In this document: positions 39,319-46,091 of the stretch, in pieces | Layout of the letters: each line of letters opens with the position of its first letter | How positions within the stretch are numbered: the first letter of the stretch is position 1 | Assembly (NCBI RefSeq): GCF_000422325.1 | Contig: NZ_AULO01000011.1 | Span: 248,001-312,000 of the forward strand | DNA: 64,000 nt | Direction of reading: 5' to 3' | Source of the DNA: Marinospirillum minutulum DSM 6287 | GTDB lineage: Bacteria > Pseudomonadota > Gammaproteobacteria > Pseudomonadales > Halomonadaceae | Program-made: the position numbers and the translations under genes | Notes under the pieces: model-generated | Told to the model about the DNA's origin: nothing | What the model saw: the letters and a program-made list of their open reading frames with translations, nothing else | Database searches by the model: none

Positions 39319-39381
39319 GGCGATCGTATAGAAATGATGCAAGCCTGGGCAGATTATTTAGATAAGCTAAAAACAAATTGA
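39319..39381 (+). pseudogene. Phage-type tyrosine integrase, C-terminal scrap
   Basis: Twenty codons ending in RIEMMQAWADYLDKLKTN and TGA match the extreme C-terminus of P4/DUF4102-type integrases (MMQxWADYLD). The sequence before it is unrelated. This indicates that an integrase-bearing element once lay here, in keeping with the tRNA-Pro at 34.3 kb. Confidence 0.55.
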
Positions 39382-39403
39382 CATCTAGTTTTAAGGTGCA
39401 TAT

Positions 39404-39631
39404 TTAAGCTACCACTGTCATATCCACGTGCAATACACGCATCACTCGTGCAATCGTATCCCACTTAGGCTGCACTTTGCCGCTAAACGCTTTGTACAAG
39501 CTCTCACGATTTAATCCAGCGGCTCTAGCAACTTCAGTCATACCGTGATGCTTAGCTAGATACCTTAACGCATTTACAAACAACCCAGGGTCTTCATCAT
39601 GGAAACATTCTGCTAAATAAAAATACGCATT
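39404..39631 (-). pseudogene. Antitoxin of the HI1420/HigA-like type, lacking its start
   Basis: The frame reads YLAECFHDEDPGLFVNALR, KHHGMTEVARAAGLNRESLYKAF and ends in VMRVLHVDMTVVA. This is the helix-turn-helix antitoxin paired with Gp49-like toxins. No start codon is in frame before residue about 35; a deletion has fused its 5' end to the 3' part of the toxin gene. Confidence 0.65.
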
Positions 39632-39801
39632 TCACTCACGCCCTCACCAAAGTTTCCTTGTTCAGCCCTAACAATACGTATAGCAATAGCTCTAACTGCT
39701 TGACGGTCACTTTGCTTTTTTAGCCATTTATCAAACTGGTCGGTGCTTTTGATAGTATATCTCAAATGGCTCACTGTAGCCCGTAGGCTACGTTGAAGCA
39801 A
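39613..39801 (-). pseudogene. Gp49/HigB-like toxin, internally deleted
   Basis: The N-terminal half reads YTIKSTDQFDKWLKKQSDRQAVRAIAIRIVRAEQGNFG, then jumps straight to EGVSEMRIF and a stop. Functional relatives have a DxKPVG-like segment and about 40 more residues. The usual ATG before YTIKST is absent (TTG AGA). Both members of this toxin-antitoxin pair are broken by the same deletion. Confidence 0.65.
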
Positions 39802-39823
39802 GTTAGGCTACGTTGAAGCAAGT
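39784..39823. repeat. Perfect tandem duplication of 20 bases
   Basis: The unit TAGGCTACGTTGAAGCAAGT is present twice without a gap (39784-39803 and 39804-39823), immediately upstream of the broken toxin gene. It looks like a recent replication-slippage or repair scar. Confidence 0.9.
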
Positions 39824-39837
39824 AATTGTAGGCAACC

Positions 39838-40050
39838 AAAAAAGCCCACATGATTTAACACCATAAGAAAATGGCCAACCATTTTAAAAACTCTTGCTGT
39901 GAGCTAGAAAGACTTACTTCCGTTTTTCTTACTGCAAATGAGGTGAGTAAATCAGGGATTTTGTACATTATGGTTGGGTAATTATTTTCTTGGTAAGCAG
40001 GGTTTAGCTTGGTTTAACAAATAACCCCAGCCGTGGCTGGGAATGAACTT
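39838..40050. repeat. Long direct repeat, copy 1 (3' module)
   Basis: About 210 bases that are roughly 80% identical by eye to 41518-41729. Shared landmarks: AAAAAAGCCCACATGAT, CACCATAAGAA, CAAATGAGGT, TTCTTGGTAAGCAGG and the CCCAGCC hairpin at the end. It lies downstream of the 56-residue minus-strand gene. Confidence 0.85.
40026..40041 (-). terminator. Hairpin downstream of the 56-residue gene
   Basis: CCCAGC-CGTG-GCTGGG, 6 bp, read on the minus strand as a stem followed by GTTATTTG. The matching hairpin in repeat copy 2 ends the primase gene. Confidence 0.45.
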
Positions 40051-40064
40051 AATATTCATTATTT

Positions 40065-40086
40065 TATTGAATGAAGTCATTCAATA
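40065..40086. other. 22-base palindrome
   Basis: Perfect 10-base arms TATTGAATGA and complement around a 2-base centre AG, 26 bases after the stop of the 56-residue gene. It could be a protein-binding site or a hairpin; I cannot assign it. Confidence 0.4.
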
Positions 40087-40111
40087 GTTTATTGGACGCT
40101 CATAGCCAAAT

Positions 40112-40282
40112 CTATACGCATCTACCTACTTCTTGTACCAAGATAGCGTGAGACTCCACCCCTAAAATCTCAGGACCTTTCTCAGGGTGGTGTGCTAGTT
40201 TTACCAGTCCGTACTCAACTGCCTTTTCGGCAACGTCTATACTTACAGACAAAGCGTGAGCTACTTGACTAACGTTATTCAT
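40112..40282 (-). CDS. Small phage-type protein, 56 residues
   Basis: The protein begins MNNVSQVAHALSVSIDVAEK and ends in VQEVGRCV. The start is supported by AGGT 7 bases upstream within a leader that is repeated before the primase gene. No family recognised; the N-terminus could form a small helix-turn-helix (VAHALSVSIDVAEKAVEYG). Confidence 0.5.
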   Translation of the reverse strand: MNNVSQVAHALSVSIDVAEKAVEYGLVKLAHHPEKGPEILGVESHAILVQEVGRCV

Positions 40283-40288
40283 GATTTT

Positions 40289-40347
40289 ACCTATTCATAG
40301 AAACTAGCCCAAATTGGCTATTTTCATGGGTAGGTAATGCAAGGGTG
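40289..40347. repeat. Repeated leader, copy 1
   Basis: About 59 bases, nearly identical to 42769-42828: ACCTATTCATAG, AACTAGCCCAAATTGGC, TTTTCATG, GTAGGTAA. On the minus strand it forms the region just upstream of the 56-residue gene and supplies its AGGT ribosome site; it includes a TAGCC-N6-GGCTA inverted repeat. Confidence 0.85.
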
Positions 40348-40440
40348 ATAAATGAGAATAAAGAGCGTATTGCAAACATTCCTTAAACAAGGCATTGTAT
40401 GTTTGTGCTTCAAACATAGAAAAACAAAAGGAGTAAGAAT

Positions 40441-40644
40441 ATGTCTGATACCCCAAACCGTTACAGCCACATGGCTGGCAATCAGTACGCAAAAAAACAC
40501 AACAGACCAGCTAACGATAGCCTTAGCCTTAGGTGTAATGAAAATGACAAATACCGATGGAAACTTGAGGCAGAAAGGGCAGGAAAATCACTTAATGGGT
40601 GGGTGATTGAAAAGTTAAATTTATCAATAGACCGTGTTACCTAA
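40441..40644 (+). CDS. Ribbon-helix-helix (Arc/CopG-like) small protein
   Basis: 67 residues. The region SLSLRCNENDKYRWKLEAERAGKSLNGWVIEKLN (about 28-62) has the strand-helix-helix pattern of Arc/HicB-type DNA-binding domains. AAAGGAG stands about 8 bases before the ATG, a strong site. Likely a regulator carried in the island; no toxin partner is adjacent in the usual order. Confidence 0.6.
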   Translation: MSDTPNRYSHMAGNQYAKKHNRPANDSLSLRCNENDKYRWKLEAERAGKSLNGWVIEKLNLSIDRVT

Positions 40645-40824
40645 AAATATTGTTTTTTTGCTTTAAGTGAAAACTATTTCTATAAATTCAATAAGTTACA
40701 ATCATATGCTTCAGGAAGGTTTTGCCTACTGTTAATTACCGCACAGGTAGCTAAAATATTCTACACTTCTTGATTATAGGGTTTAGCCTATATAGAATAG
40801 ATGCTATATAGTTTAGGAGAAACC

Positions 40825-41167
40825 ATGTGGGCCATAGAGACAACCGATACTTTTGATGAGTGGTTCGATACTTTGGATGATACTGATAGAGCCAACGTGC
40901 TAGCTTCGATGATGGTACTTCGAGACAGGGGGCCTAGGCTTTCAAGACCATACTCTGTACGGTTCATCCTACAGCAATATGAAAGAACTACGGGTCCAAA
41001 GCAAAGGAGATCCTCTCAGAGCGTTCTTTGCATTCGATCCAAAGCGTAAAGGAATTCTTCTATGCGCCGGTAACAAGACCGGAGATGAGAAACGGTTTTA
41101 TGAAGTAATGATCCCAATTGCAGACCGTGAATTTGCGGCACACTTGGATAAATTGAAGAAGGAGTAA
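40825..41167 (+). pseudogene. HigB/RelE-type toxin, frameshifted
   Basis: The start MWAIETTDTFDEWFDTLDDTDRANVLASM and the end MKELRVQSKGDPLRAFFAFDPK to EFAAHLDKLKKE belong to one HigB2-like mRNA interferase but lie in different frames. The break is between TCT at about 40952 and TCC at about 40964; comparison with the family suggests 8 bases are missing there. AGGAGA precedes the ATG. Confidence 0.75.
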
Positions 41168-41172
41168 ACGTT

Positions 41173-41475
41173 ATGGCAAGAACTCTTAACCAAATGCTGG
41201 CAGCAGAAAAGCCTGAGGTTGTTGCCAAAGCACAGAAAGTGGCTACTGAGATGTTGTTGAATATCCACCTAGCAGAGCTTCGTGATCGCATGAATCTCAC
41301 TCAAGGGGAAATTGCTGCTTCTTTGGGTGTGAGACAACCAACAATTTCCGAGATGGAGCAGCCTGGACGAGACTTAAAACTCTCCTCCATTAAGCGATAT
41401 GTTGAAGCCTCTGGTGGCAAGCTGCGGCTCGATGTTGAGTTGCCGGACGGTACCCACTATGGCTTTTCTGTTTAA
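41173..41475 (+). CDS. HigA-type XRE antitoxin (partner toxin broken)
   Basis: An intact 100-residue antitoxin. Helix-turn-helix LRDRMNLTQGEIAASLGVRQPTISEME (about 37-63) and a C-terminal SIKRYVEASGGKLRLDVELPDG strand. It begins 5 bases after the toxin stop, in toxin-first order as in higBA. With the toxin frameshifted, it is an orphan antitoxin that could still block related toxins. Confidence 0.8.
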   Translation: MARTLNQMLAAEKPEVVAKAQKVATEMLLNIHLAELRDRMNLTQGEIAASLGVRQPTISEMEQPGRDLKLSSIKRYVEASGGKLRLDVELPDGTHYGFSV

Positions 41476-41517
41476 CCCAATACGCCTCATTCATACCTCA
41501 ACCATGCGTACTGCTCT

Positions 41518-41729
41518 AAAAAAAAGCCCACATGATCTAACACCATAAGAACAATGGCCACCCATTTTAAAAGCTCTTGCTGAGAGCTAGACAGTCTTAA
41601 CTCCATTTTTCTTACCGCAAATGAGGTTGGCAAACCAGAGATTTTATACATGCGATTGTAATGATTTTTCTTGGTAAGCAGGATTTGTTGGTTTCAAAAT
41701 AACCCCAGCCGTGGCTGGGGATGAATTTA
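41518..41729. repeat. Long direct repeat, copy 2 (3' module)
   Basis: Homologous to 39838-40050 over its whole length. It follows the primase stop on the minus strand, as copy 1 follows the 56-residue gene. The stretch 41476-41732 holds nothing else. Confidence 0.85.
41703..41720 (-). terminator. Hairpin downstream of the primase gene
   Basis: CCCCAGC-CGTG-GCTGGGG, a 7-bp stem; on the minus strand it is followed by TTATTTTG. It stands 13 bases after the primase stop. Confidence 0.6.
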
Positions 41730-41732
41730 TAC

Positions 41733-42761
41733 CTACTTAGGTAGGGATTGATAATAGTCTAGCCAATCAACGCTTTTAGCAGACTTAGGTACAGGCATTG
41801 GCGGCAATTTAATAATCACCTCAATACCTTCTTTACAAAGACGTTCTTGCAGTGCTTGTGCTGCTTTAAATCCAGTTTCAGATTTATCTAAATCAGCCCA
41901 TACAACAACTTCTTTGATGTTTTCAGGTGGAACAAAACCAGCAAGATTTTGTGCATTTACTGTAGCCCAGCAGTGAGATTCACCCATTGCCATAACAGCT
42001 AAACTTGTTTCGATGCCTTCAGCTACATTTAAAGTAGTTTCAGGTTGCTCACCAAGTCTAACTGCACAACTAAACCACTTAACACCCTCCTTAGATGGCA
42101 TCAATGTTTTAGCATTAGGTAAAACAGTATTTTTAGCGCCTTCACCGTCTAAATAAGTGCGATGTAGACTAATAGCCTGACCATCACCATTATAGACAAT
42201 AGATAGTATTGCAGGTTGAACACCGAAATTAACGATAACACCCTCTACCTTTTGGTAAGTACGCATTACAGAATTTTGCCTAGCCTGGCTAGCCCAAACT
42301 TCTGCTAAGCCAACTGGCAGCCCTCTACTCACAACATACTTCTCAATAAGTGAAATATCATTCTGAGACGACTGCAACCAAGCAGCCCTAAGCCTTTCAG
42401 TAGCTTTATTTGCTTTTGCTACTGGTTTTGGCTTTGGCAGACGAGCAGTTTTTGCTTTCTTGGTAATTAAGCTAGGCTTGTCATCTAAAAGATCACGCAC
42501 CTTCTTAACAACTTCAGAAACAGACATACCCGTGACAAATTCTAATGTAGCGAAACCATCCGAAAAGTTGCCACAGGTATTGCAAACACTACCGCCAGTT
42601 TCATGAAAGTCACGGTAAACCCTATAACCATCTTTACCACCGTGGACAGGGCAAGGCACATGGCTGCAATTTGAATTAATCGCATCAAGGGTGCTGGGTT
42701 CTATTGATGAAATAATATAACCCCAGTTACCTTTAGCTTTTTGCTTTAGCTTGCTTATCAT
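41733..42761 (-). CDS. Phage/satellite primase: zinc-binding plus Toprim domain
   Basis: 342 residues from ATG 42761, preferred over GTG 42770 because AGGTG lies 7 bases upstream and the same leader drives the neighbouring 56-residue gene. The zinc-binding primase motif is CPVHGGKDGYRVYR to CNTCGN (about 35-65). The Toprim domain has NVAEGIETSLAV and VVWADLDKSETG. No helicase domain follows, unlike P4 alpha. It fits replication primases of satellites and plasmids. Confidence 0.8.
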   Translation of the reverse strand: MISKLKQKAKGNWGYIISSIEPSTLDAINSNCSHVPCPVHGGKDGYRVYRDFHETGGSVCNTCGNFSDGFATLEFVTGMSVSEVVKKVRDLLDDKPSLITKKAKTARLPKPKPVAKANKATERLRAAWLQSSQNDISLIEKYVVSRGLPVGLAEVWASQARQNSVMRTYQKVEGVIVNFGVQPAILSIVYNGDGQAISLHRTYLDGEGAKNTVLPNAKTLMPSKEGVKWFSCAVRLGEQPETTLNVAEGIETSLAVMAMGESHCWATVNAQNLAGFVPPENIKEVVVWADLDKSETGFKAAQALQERLCKEGIEVIIKLPPMPVPKSAKSVDWLDYYQSLPK

Positions 42762-42768
42762 AATGTAC

Positions 42769-42828
42769 ACCTATTCATAGTAACTAGCCCAAATTGGCAG
42801 TTTTCATGAGTAGGTAAGGCAGGCATGA
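42769..42828. repeat. Repeated leader, copy 2
   Basis: Nearly identical to 40289-40347. It forms the leader of the primase gene on the minus strand. Confidence 0.85.
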
Positions 42829-42837
42829 CAACGGCTA

Positions 42838-43026
42838 TTAGTGAGGAACCTTCATGCTATCTTTTTCAAGAATTTCAATGTAACTATCAATGCCTTCCCT
42901 TACAGCTTTTAGCTCTTCTAGTGTTGCCTTCTGGTCTATGAAAAGTTTTAAGTCATCAGGGTTTGAAGGTAGTCTTTCTGCTAAAACTACACACTCAGTC
43001 CACTCTTTCTCATTTTTATCAGTCAA
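42838..43026 (-). CDS. Hypothetical small acidic protein
   Basis: 62 residues (MTDKNEKEWTECVVLAERL, then a helical ATLEELKAVREGIDSYIEILEKD). No family recognised. It follows the small membrane protein by 2 bases on the same strand and precedes the primase module. Confidence 0.4.
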   Translation of the reverse strand: MTDKNEKEWTECVVLAERLPSNPDDLKLFIDQKATLEELKAVREGIDSYIEILEKDSMKVPH

Positions 43027-43028
43027 AA

Positions 43029-43301
43029 TTATTCCTTAATGTTGTCAGTTGGTAAGAATTTTTCTCGTTTGCCAAATAAATGCTTAAAAATATCAATGTA
43101 GCTAAAGAAAACAGCTTTAATAAGCCAAATAAAGTAACCCAAAAAAACTACAAAAAAAGACTCTACCAGCTTAGTAAGTAGCGTAATAACAGGAGTAACC
43201 AGCAGTTTCACACCAGGTATAAGGCTTAGTATGCCTAAAGCCAGTATTCCGCCAGCTATGTAGAGAATTATAATTAACATCAGTGCAACGTAAGTGTTCA
43301 T
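43029..43301 (-). CDS. Small membrane protein beside the IS66 remnant
   Basis: 90 residues from MNTYVALML, with two hydrophobic segments (about 5-35 and 42-70) and a basic end (GKREKFLPTDN). The frame continues upstream into IS66 sequence, so the native N-terminus may have been lost on insertion, or this ATG may be the real one. Function unknown. Confidence 0.4.
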   Translation of the reverse strand: MNTYVALMLIIILYIAGGILALGILSLIPGVKLLVTPVITLLTKLVESFFVVFLGYFIWLIKAVFFSYIDIFKHLFGKREKFLPTDNIKE

Positions 43302-43371
43302 TCTAAGACGTTCTGCCACTTCAACAAATAATTCTCTACAGTCACTTTTTATAGTTAACAAGGTGACCTCC

Positions 43372-43737
43372 ATGAAAAAACATCCTACTCCAGAGCAGTG
43401 GCAGACTCTAATAAACCAACACCGTAACAGTGGCTTGTCCATTAAACAGTTTTGCCAGCAACATAAACTAGCTTGCTCCTGTTTTTATACTTGGCGTAAA
43501 CGACTCGCTGAACAAGCGACGCCTACTCAAGAGCCTTATCAGTCAATAGCAACCAAGCCTTCAGCTAGCCAAAAAACTAATTTTTTAGACTTATCCGCTT
43601 TAGTGGATGCTTCACCCTCGGCTAAACAGGGTTGGGATATCGTATTAAGTTTAGGGAATGGGGTTGAGTTGCGCTTGGCTGTATATCGAATCCACGGATA
43701 TGCGTCAATCTTTTCAAGGCTTAAGTGCCCTCGTTAG
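43372..43737 (+). pseudogene. IS66 TnpA
   Basis: 121 codons: PTPEQWQTLINQHRNSGLSIKQFCQQHKLACSCFYTWRKRLAE is the IS66 OrfA helix-turn-helix region. AAGGTGACC stands before the ATG. The ORF itself looks nearly full length, but the rest of the element is broken, so it is a remnant. Confidence 0.75.
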
Positions 43738-43841
43738 AAGCCAGCTAAAGCTTGGAGCAGGGTCAGTTTCGAGTGCAGCCAACCAGCAAAGGCCAAAAAC
43801 TATTAACGCCTGCCGGGCTGCATGTACTGGTCAAGCCCAAG
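43658..43841 (+). pseudogene. IS66 TnpB, 5' fragment
   Basis: WLYIESTDMRQSFQGLSALVRSQLKLG matches TnpB (IS66 Orf2). The frame is then disturbed: a neighbouring frame reads QFRVQPTSKGQKLL and PAGLHVLVKP. The copy is cut by the IS3-family element at 43842. The continuation, ending in GIEVQKYRQFKRFKGA and a stop, lies at 45055-45126 on the far side. Confidence 0.65.
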
Positions 43842-44677
43842 TGGACACTTTTAATTGATAATTTTCATACTCAACTGGGGTCATATCACCATTAGACGTA
43901 TGAAGCCTTTTTAGGTTGTAATATTTCATATACGCAGCAACATCGGCTGCCATAGATTCGTAAGTTGGGTGTTGAGCTTTGAGTATCCAGTCGTGTTTTA
44001 AACTGCCAAAAAAGCGTTCAACAACGGCATTGTCCCAACAAGCTAACATCGCCCATCGATTGTTTTATACCTAGCTTAGTCAACGCGTTTTTTAACTTCT
44101 TACTGGTGTACTGTGAGCCACGGTCGCTGTGGAAGATAACACCTTTTGGGTGCCCTCTAAGCCAATAAGCTTGCTTAACCGACTGTAAGACAAGGTCGCT
44201 TGTCATGCGTTTGTTAATAGACCAGCCGATGATCCGGCGAGAATACAAGTCCATAACAACGCTTAAATACATCCAACCTTGTCCGGTTCTTAAATAGGTA
44301 ATATCGCCTGCCCATACTTGATTAGGTTGGGCTGGATTAAAATCCATACTCACCAAGTTAGGTGCTGCTAAGTGGCGCTCGTCACGCTTAGTCGTTACCT
44401 TGTAAGCCACTCGCTGCCGAACAACTAAACCAAGCTTACGCATAATTGTGCGTGTTTTATAACGGCCTATAAAATAGCCTTTTTTACGTAAAGCTTTCAT
44501 CAGCTCACGGCTTCCTAAGCTGTAACGACTTTCTTTAAATAGTTGCTTAGCTTCACGGTATAACATCAGCGTATCATTAGTAATAAGCTGTGCTGGACGT
44601 TTTTCCCAAGCGTAATAGCCTGAACGACTTAAACCTAAAGCTTTACAACACAGGCTTACTGAGTAGCCTTCTTGCAC
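43831..44677 (-). pseudogene. IS3-family transposase OrfB, frameshifted
   Basis: The first part (44677 to about 44040) has GYYAWEKRPAQ, the first Asp in VWAGDITYLRTG and the second in IFHSDRGSQYTS. The rest continues in another frame with CWDNAVVERFFGSLKHDW, holding the Glu of the DDE triad. One extra T in AGCTTGTTGG (near 44038) causes the shift. The stop codon lies 11 bases outside the inferred left end of the element. Confidence 0.8.
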
Positions 44678-45054
44678 CTTGGAATGAGCAAACTTAAAAC
44701 CTACTTCATTTCCTTGGCGAAGAAGGCCGATGCCTTTTTTAAGATGTCTTTCTCCATTTTTAAACGCTTATTTTCAGCGCGGAGCTTTATCAGTTCGGTA
44801 CGTTCGTTGTCGTTCAGCAGGGTGCCTTTAACCTGCTCTTCTTGTTGATTCTTCCAATTATAAATCTGGTTGGGGTTTACCCCGACCGCTTCAGCTGCTT
44901 CAGCAACGCTGTAACCTTGTTCTGTCACCAAGGATACAGCCTCTTCTTTGAACTCTTTAGAGTAGGTTTTATATTTACGCTTTTGATTCATCATTCACCT
45001 CAAGCTAGACTGGATCTATTGTCTCTCATTGAAGTGTCTATTTGAATTAGACCA
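43842..45054 (-). mobile_element. IS3-family insertion sequence (about 1.2 kb) inside an IS66 remnant
   Basis: The ends read TGGACACTTTTAATTG (left) and, reversed, TGGTCTAATTCAAATAG (right), the TGG-type imperfect ends of IS3 elements. It carries OrfA and a frameshifted OrfB on the minus strand. IS66 TnpB sequence continues on both sides. I see no convincing target duplication (AAG versus GAA). Confidence 0.75.
44701..44994 (-). CDS. IS3-family transposase OrfA
   Basis: 97 residues: helix-turn-helix YSKEFKEEAVSLVTEQGYSVAEAAEAVGVNPNQIYNWK and a leucine-zipper tail (ELIKLRAENKRLKMEKDILKKA). Normally joined to OrfB by programmed frameshifting. Intact, but its partner is broken. Confidence 0.85.
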   Translation of the reverse strand: MMNQKRKYKTYSKEFKEEAVSLVTEQGYSVAEAAEAVGVNPNQIYNWKNQQEEQVKGTLLNDNERTELIKLRAENKRLKMEKDILKKASAFFAKEMK

Positions 45055-45126
45055 GAACAGCAACTGTTAATTGATGGCATTGAAGTGCAAAAATACCGGC
45101 AATTTAAGCGTTTTAAAGGTGCATAA
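45055..45126 (+). pseudogene. IS66 TnpB, 3' fragment
   Basis: EQQLLIDGIEVQKYRQFKRFKGA followed by TAA, the C-terminus of IS66 Orf2, separated from its 5' part by the IS3-family insertion. Confidence 0.6.
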
Positions 45127-45151
45127 AAAACTTCTTCGACTTTAACGCAGC

Positions 45152-45496
45152 ACCCTCACCAATTTAGTTAAACGCAGCATTGATTTATTGCGCCCCATCG
45201 TTGATGCCCAAACCGACAGCATTTTACGCAGTCGAGTGCTGGCAATGGATGAAACACCCATTAAAGCCGGTCACCAAAAGCGGCCTGGAGCACAAAAAGG
45301 CAAAATGAAATCCGGGTGGTTCTGGCCAATGTATGGCGATGCCGATGAAGTGGTGTTTACCTACTCAAATAGTCGAGGCAAGCTTCATATTGAACAAGTG
45401 CTGAAATCACAGTTCTCAGGCACGCTTATCAGTGATGGCTATGCCGCTTATGCACACTATGCTGCCGCACAAGAAAACATCACTCATGCCCAGTGA
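45152..45496 (+). pseudogene. IS66 TnpC transposase, central fragment
   Basis: The frame begins TLTNLVKRSIDLLRPIVDAQ and reads VLAMDETPIKAGHQKRPG, then GWFWPMYGDADEVVFTYSNSRG and LISDGYAAYAHYA. Two catalytic Asp segments are present (AMDET and ISDGY). Both the N-terminal half and the part after HAQ are missing. Confidence 0.75.
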
Positions 45497-45545
45497 CTAA
45501 ACTCCATAAGCTTAAGTGCCTTGAGCTTCTTCTTTACGAAAATGC

Positions 45546-45890
45546 TCATCCAAAACCTTTTGATAATAAGCGGAGATTTCTCTCTTTTTTTGCCTTAATG
45601 CATCGATTTCTGATCTCGTCAGCGGTTCTAAAGCCGACAAGGTAGCTGGCTTCGTTGGCTGTGAGGGCTCTTGTGTGTATGCCAAAGGTTTGTTTGATTT
45701 CATCACTAAACCGCTCCTCAAGTAATTGAATGTGTTTTTTAACTGGCTGAAAGTCTTTAGATCGACCTGCATTGACCAAAACTATACTACCAGCAACTTG
45801 CCCACCGTTTAGTAGAATGTAATTAGCTAACTCAGCTAGTGTACCACCCATGCTTGTTACATCATCAACTGTAGTGGCATGAGGCTTCCT
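45546..45890 (-). pseudogene. Phosphoribosyltransferase-like fragment of a mobile-element polyvalent protein
   Basis: The frame reads TTVDDVTSMGGTLAELANYI (PRPP-loop pattern VDDVxxxGxT), then GGQVAGSIVLVNAGRSKDF and ALTANEASYLVGFRTADEIRNRC. This is the C-terminal phosphoribosyltransferase domain found in very large plasmid/ICE proteins with helicase and methylase parts. Everything upstream is gone; a stop precedes it at 45891. The 240 bases up to the MFS gene are AT-rich and hold nothing else that I can name. Confidence 0.5.
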
Positions 45891-46091
45891 CTAGGGTGTA
45901 AATTGTTATCGCATTTAACTATATCGTATTTTATTTATTTATAGCCAAAGATGAATTACATGCTTTGCTGGTACTTTATTCTTAGTCAACAATCTTTTTT
46001 ATCAATTGTACGAAGTCCTCATTATTCAATCAATATCTGCTATTCTAGCGCCTTCTTACACTCAGTTTTTTTAAGGTAGTTATAAGTCTGT

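Noticed and set aside
40304-40606. Frames overlapping the RHH gene (40304-40492 minus, 40352-40606 plus)
   Set aside because: Only the frame at 40441 has a strong ribosome site and a recognisable fold.
39838-42828. CRISPR array suggested by repeats in this area
   Set aside because: There are only two copies of each repeat, far apart and imperfect, with genes between; no regular spacer pattern.
45512-45772. Minus-strand 86-codon frame overlapping the phosphoribosyltransferase fragment
   Set aside because: Low-complexity and in a different frame from the one with the VDDVxxxGGTL motif. A frameshift joining its C-terminal KKREISAYYQKVLDEHF to the fragment cannot be excluded.
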